Positions 63,387 to 64,000 of a stretch of DNA of 64,000 nt are shown piece by piece (position 1 is the first letter of the stretch; every line of letters starts with the position of its first letter). Source of the stretch: Pseudolabrys sp. (GTDB lineage: Bacteria > Pseudomonadota > Alphaproteobacteria > Rhizobiales > Xanthobacteraceae); NCBI GenBank assembly GCA_029980465.1, contig JARYIJ010000001.1, positions 2,429,501-2,493,500 of the forward strand, given 5' to 3'. The position numbers and the translations under genes are program-made. The notes below the pieces were generated by a model. That model saw nothing but the letters and a program-made list of their open reading frames with translations, was not told the origin of the DNA and did no database searches.

Positions 63387-63456
63387 TCGGCGCGGACGCT
63401 ACCGATTGAGCCGGAGGCGGTCAATTGCCCGATCCGCGATAACCCAAACTCCGCTC

Positions 63457-63476
63457 ATTCCCGCGCAAGCGGGAAT
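63457..63476. repeat. short palindrome (ATTCCCGC-GCAA-GCGGGAAT)
   Basis: Perfect 8-bp stem with GCAA loop at the end of the sugar kinase gene, similar to the element at 47328-47345. It may serve as terminator. Confidence 0.55.
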
Positions 63477-64000
63477 CAATGCATCACGGCCCCGGCGCGG
63501 GGAACGATGGCGCCGGGGTGACGGATCACCTGGGCGGCAAGCCGGTGCGCGGCCATCGCAGCCTCCGCGGGGATCTGTCCGCCCAGCCGCGCCGCCAGAT
63601 AGCCGGCATTGAAGCCGTCGCCGGCCGCGGTCGGATCGACCGGCGTGATCACCTCCGGCACGGGCGCTTCCGTCATCCGCCCGTCGGCGGCGATCAGCGC
63701 GTGGCTCGGCCCGTTCTTGACGACGATCTCGCCGACGCCGAACGACTGCAGTCGCGCGACAGTCGCCTCCGGGCTGGGGTCTCCCCACAGCACGGCCTCG
63801 TCGTCATAGGCGGGCAGCGCGATGTCGACGCGCTTGAGCGCCTCGATGAACACGGTGCGGGCGCGTTGCAGGTCGCCGCGCCAGCCGTGCGGGCGCAGAT
63901 TGCCGTCGAAGGCGACGCGCGCGCCGTTCGAGCGGGCGACTTCGAGCGCGGCGATGAAGCGGCCAAGACCGACATTGGAATAAAGCGACAGCGTGATGCC
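63476..64000 (-). CDS. PfkB-family sugar kinase (C-terminal part)
   Basis: About 174 codons of a ribokinase-type kinase, N-terminal part outside the window. It has VAFDGNLRPHGWRGD and DPTAAGDGFNAGYLAARLGG, the latter holding the catalytic Asp and anion hole. The sequence before it (NLRP-W) suits 2-keto-3-deoxygluconate kinases (KdgK). Stop at 63476-63478. Confidence 0.85.
   Translation of the reverse strand, partial: GITLSLYSNVGLGRFIAALEVARSNGARVAFDGNLRPHGWRGDLQRARTVFIEALKRVDIALPAYDDEAVLWGDPSPEATVARLQSFGVGEIVVKNGPSHALIAADGRMTEAPVPEVITPVDPTAAGDGFNAGYLAARLGGQIPAEAAMAAHRLAAQVIRHPGAIVPRAGAVMH

Noticed and set aside
60122..63424. A single 1100-codon leftward gene
   Set aside because: Only the part up to about 61495 matches a family and has a Tat signal; the rest is antisense to the dehydrogenase and small membrane protein genes and covers crcB in another frame.

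Overview
The window looks like chromosomal DNA of a high-GC alphaproteobacterium of the order Hyphomicrobiales (Nitrobacteraceae or Xanthobacteraceae type). This placement is inferred from gene content and style: a Methylobacterium-like two-subunit formate dehydrogenase, an oxalyl-CoA/formyl-CoA oxalate pathway, a DUF3297 protein, a twin-arginine beta-helix protein and many ATGA-coupled genes. I recognise no rRNA, complete tRNA, CRISPR array, integrase or intact insertion sequence.

Region 1 (1-18600) is a copper island. On the left, a membrane-arm-only complex I-like operon (nuoA, nuoH, nuoJ, start of nuoK) runs off the window; its NuoJ carries a His/Met-rich loop. Leftward genes then give two DUF305 proteins, an unknown exported protein, CusF, a cupredoxin, a Tat-exported multicopper oxidase, a TolC-type lipoprotein, a small lipoprotein, a His-rich exported protein and the Cu(I) repressor CsoR. 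A palindrome lies between csoR and the divergent copper P-type ATPase gene. Rightward follow a Met/His/Cys-rich exported protein, an unlisted 58-aa ORF, a FixH/YtkA-like protein, CusB, CusA, a second CusF and a GDCCVxC-type protein. Together they would export Cu(I) from the cytoplasm, oxidise or chaperone it in the periplasm and pump it through CusBA-TolC.

Region 2 (18995-38504) starts with a TehA/SLAC1-family carrier and then holds surface-glycan and secondary-metabolite genes: an RgpF-like glycosyltransferase, a 2489-aa reducing type I polyketide synthase (KS-AT-DH-degenerate MT-ER-KR-ACP) translationally coupled to an alpha-oxoamine synthase, and a leftward operon of a GmhB-like phosphatase, an AGE-family epimerase, CysNC and CysD (PAPS synthesis). 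A DegT/DnrJ aminotransferase, DUF2061, a transaldolase and a UDP-glucuronate 4-epimerase-like gene follow. The PKS/oxoamine-synthase pair is the best candidate for an undescribed system: it predicts release of a reduced polyketide chain by condensation with an amino acid, giving a long-chain amino ketone (sphingoid-like or similar).

Region 3 (38705-59040) is a C1/oxalate island: a tripartite tricarboxylate transporter (TctC-B-A), a GntR/FCD regulator, oxalyl-CoA decarboxylase, formyl-CoA:oxalate CoA-transferase, a formyl-THF hydrolase-like protein, formate-THF ligase, an alpha/beta hydrolase, a GST-like protein, an OFA-family oxalate/formate carrier with its 42-aa partner, two paralogous LysR regulators and NAD-dependent formate dehydrogenase (fused NuoE/F-like beta subunit plus catalytic alpha subunit). 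The carrier gene is split by a 16-bp tandem duplication. Related TGG..CCA palindromes lie before the GntR gene and before the formate dehydrogenase operon, which suggests one regulon.

Region 4 (59041-64000) is ordinary chromosome: small membrane proteins, DUF3297, a Tat beta-helix protein, a 3-hydroxyisobutyrate dehydrogenase-like enzyme, crcB preceded by a fluoride riboswitch, and a sugar kinase cut by the window end. Dispersed palindromic repeats occur between genes in regions 3 and 4.
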